A DNA stretch of 13,151 bases from NCBI GenBank assembly GCA_964541075.1, contig CAZIPZ010000107.1, forward strand, positions 1-13,151. The letters run 5' to 3'. Of this stretch, positions 11,915-13,151 are shown piece after piece. The position numbers and the translations under genes were made by a program. The stretch is from CAZIPZ01 sp964541075. GTDB taxonomy: Bacteria; Acidobacteriota; Terriglobia; 20CM-2-55-15. The notes under the pieces are model-generated. The model worked only from the letters and a program-made list of their open reading frames with translations. It was not told where the DNA came from and searched no databases. Each line of letters starts with the position of its first letter. Positions within the stretch are counted from its first letter, which is position 1.

Positions 11915-13151
11915 ATGAAACTTAGAACGTTAGGATGGTTTGTCATAATGATTTTGCTGGTTCAAGTCGCGGCATTTGCGCAGAACTTTGACGGTGACGC
12001 GCGGAAGATCGGCCTTGGCGGTGTAGGTGATGTCAGCAACCGAGCTGCCTCAATGATTCAATCCCGGCATCCGTATCGCGCGATTGTCATTCCCATAGGT
12101 CTGGCGCAGGGTGCGACTAATCTAAAACGCTACGATCCGGGTAGCGATAGTTTCGATCCTGTCTGGATTCTTGAATACCTCGCTAACCCATTGCACTACG
12201 TCGTAAACAGAGAATCTTCGGGAGCGAAAGCCGCCTTCGTCAGGGATCTGGTCAATGGAAGGCTAAGCCGCGACTTGAATACGTACCGGGGGTTTGTACC
12301 GACCAGGGAACTTGTCGCGGAAGGCCTCGCTTCACCCACGTTCGGAAAAACGATCAGAGTGTCCGGCGGCCGAGTGCGGCATGGAATCTTTCTCGGGCTG
12401 GGCCCTTACCTATCTGTTCGAAATGAGCTTGACGTCGACCCGAGACTCAGGGAGGTCCTCGGAGCATCCTCAGCGACTCAGTTCGCGAACAGCACGTTCT
12501 CCATCGTCAACGCATCTCTCGGACAGGCGGCAGGCGCTATCACCGCAGGCTATCGGGTGCAGGTTCCGTTTGCGTTTTCGGCCGGCTCGGAACGCAATGG
12601 GGTGTACTTTTCGGCGGACTATCATTACCTTCGAGGATTTCGCTACGACTCGGCCAACCTGAATGTCCGATTCGACACCGACAATCAGAGCCTGATCACA
12701 CTGCAGCCGACGACCACTCCAGTCGTTCTCGACCATCTGACCTCATCCTCGGGAAATGGACTCGCGGTGGACGTGGGCTTCGGAGTCGCAAAAGACGAAT
12801 GGGAGTTCGGTTTAGCCGCTGCAGGTCTAGGCAACAAGATCGAGTGGAAGAACCTCGACAGTGAACGTTTCGTTCTTCGTAGTCTCATTGAGGGATCGGA
12901 CTTCGTCGAACAGTCGCTCGTCGCTCCAGCCGGTCCAATTACGGTGGAACTGCCGGTGAATTACGCAGGAAATGTGGCGTACGACAGAGGCGCCTGGAGT
13001 GTCGCAGCTGATGTCGCCGATGGGTTTCAGGGCTTCAATTTTCACGGCGGCCTGGAACGCCGATTCAATCGAATCGAGTTTCGCGGTGGAGCTCGATATT
13101 CACGCAGTTCGTGGCATCCAGCCGGCGGCATAGGCTTGAACATCACTCGAC
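11915..13151 (+). CDS. Outer-membrane beta-barrel protein, TraF/PorV-like (3' partial)
   Basis: Open frame of 412 codons running off the right edge with no stop. Residues 1-22 are a clear signal peptide (MKLRTLGW, hydrophobic core, then AAFAQ as a likely cleavage site). The mature part begins with NFDGDARKIGLGGVGD and continues with alternating Gly/aromatic strands such as GIFLGLGPYLSV, GVYFSADYHYLRGFRY, LAVDVGFGVAKDEWEFGLAAAGLGN, WSVAADVADGFQGFNFHGGLE and IEFRGGARYS. This pattern fits an outer-membrane beta barrel resembling the conjugal-transfer TraF-like or PorV group seen in Acidobacteriota; the exact family and role are not established. The ATG has GGAG (11904-11907) at 7 nt. The right end cannot be judged. 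Confidence 0.82.
   Translation, partial: MKLRTLGWFVIMILLVQVAAFAQNFDGDARKIGLGGVGDVSNRAASMIQSRHPYRAIVIPIGLAQGATNLKRYDPGSDSFDPVWILEYLANPLHYVVNRESSGAKAAFVRDLVNGRLSRDLNTYRGFVPTRELVAEGLASPTFGKTIRVSGGRVRHGIFLGLGPYLSVRNELDVDPRLREVLGASSATQFANSTFSIVNASLGQAAGAITAGYRVQVPFAFSAGSERNGVYFSADYHYLRGFRYDSANLNVRFDTDNQSLITLQPTTTPVVLDHLTSSSGNGLAVDVGFGVAKDEWEFGLAAAGLGNKIEWKNLDSERFVLRSLIEGSDFVEQSLVAPAGPITVELPVNYAGNVAYDRGAWSVAADVADGFQGFNFHGGLERRFNRIEFRGGARYSRSSWHPAGGIGLNITR

Overview
The window looks like chromosomal DNA of a Gram-negative-type bacterium at roughly 53% G+C. The rpoA N-terminus, the lineage-like gene families and the outer-membrane barrel at the right end all resemble Acidobacteriota proteins. That placement rests on recognition of the sequences, not on a search. 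No tRNA, rRNA, CRISPR array, IS element or phage gene was seen.

Layout. (1) 18-1504, plus strand: rpoA and rplQ, the distal end of the ribosomal-protein/RNA polymerase operon, closed by a strong intrinsic terminator (1521-1556). (2) 1572-5354, plus strand: five genes, each overlapping the next by 4-17 bp. They encode a membrane-anchored small protein, a secreted alpha/beta-hydrolase (putative esterase), a LOG-family nucleotide phosphoribohydrolase, an ACT-domain protein and a SAM-dependent methyltransferase. A near-perfect extended -10 element sits between the terminator and the GTG start of the first gene, so this operon may begin with a leaderless mRNA. (3) 9994-5344, minus strand: a putative zinc metallopeptidase, an ATP-grasp ligase (4-bp GTGA overlap), then after 117 bp glnS, and a single-pass membrane protein whose Shine-Dalgarno overlaps the glnS stop. 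(4) 10048-11280, plus strand: a Trp-rich 20-codon micro-ORF with a strong Shine-Dalgarno, then an orphan DGQHR-domain (DndB-like) protein. (5) 11764-11240, minus strand: a small exported TPR-like protein whose 3' end overlaps the DGQHR gene by 41 bp. (6) 11915-13151, plus strand: an outer-membrane beta-barrel protein, cut by the window edge.

How the genes may work together. The rpoA-rplQ pair and glnS are housekeeping. The metallopeptidase/ATP-grasp pair is translationally coupled and is the best candidate for an undescribed system: a ligase that could form an amide or peptide bond beside a peptidase that could cut one. The LOG-ACT-methyltransferase cassette suggests nucleotide or amino-acid-linked small-molecule metabolism. 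Several starts lack a Shine-Dalgarno and lie next to extended -10 motifs, which suggests leaderless or near-leaderless transcription is common here. These functional links are inferences.
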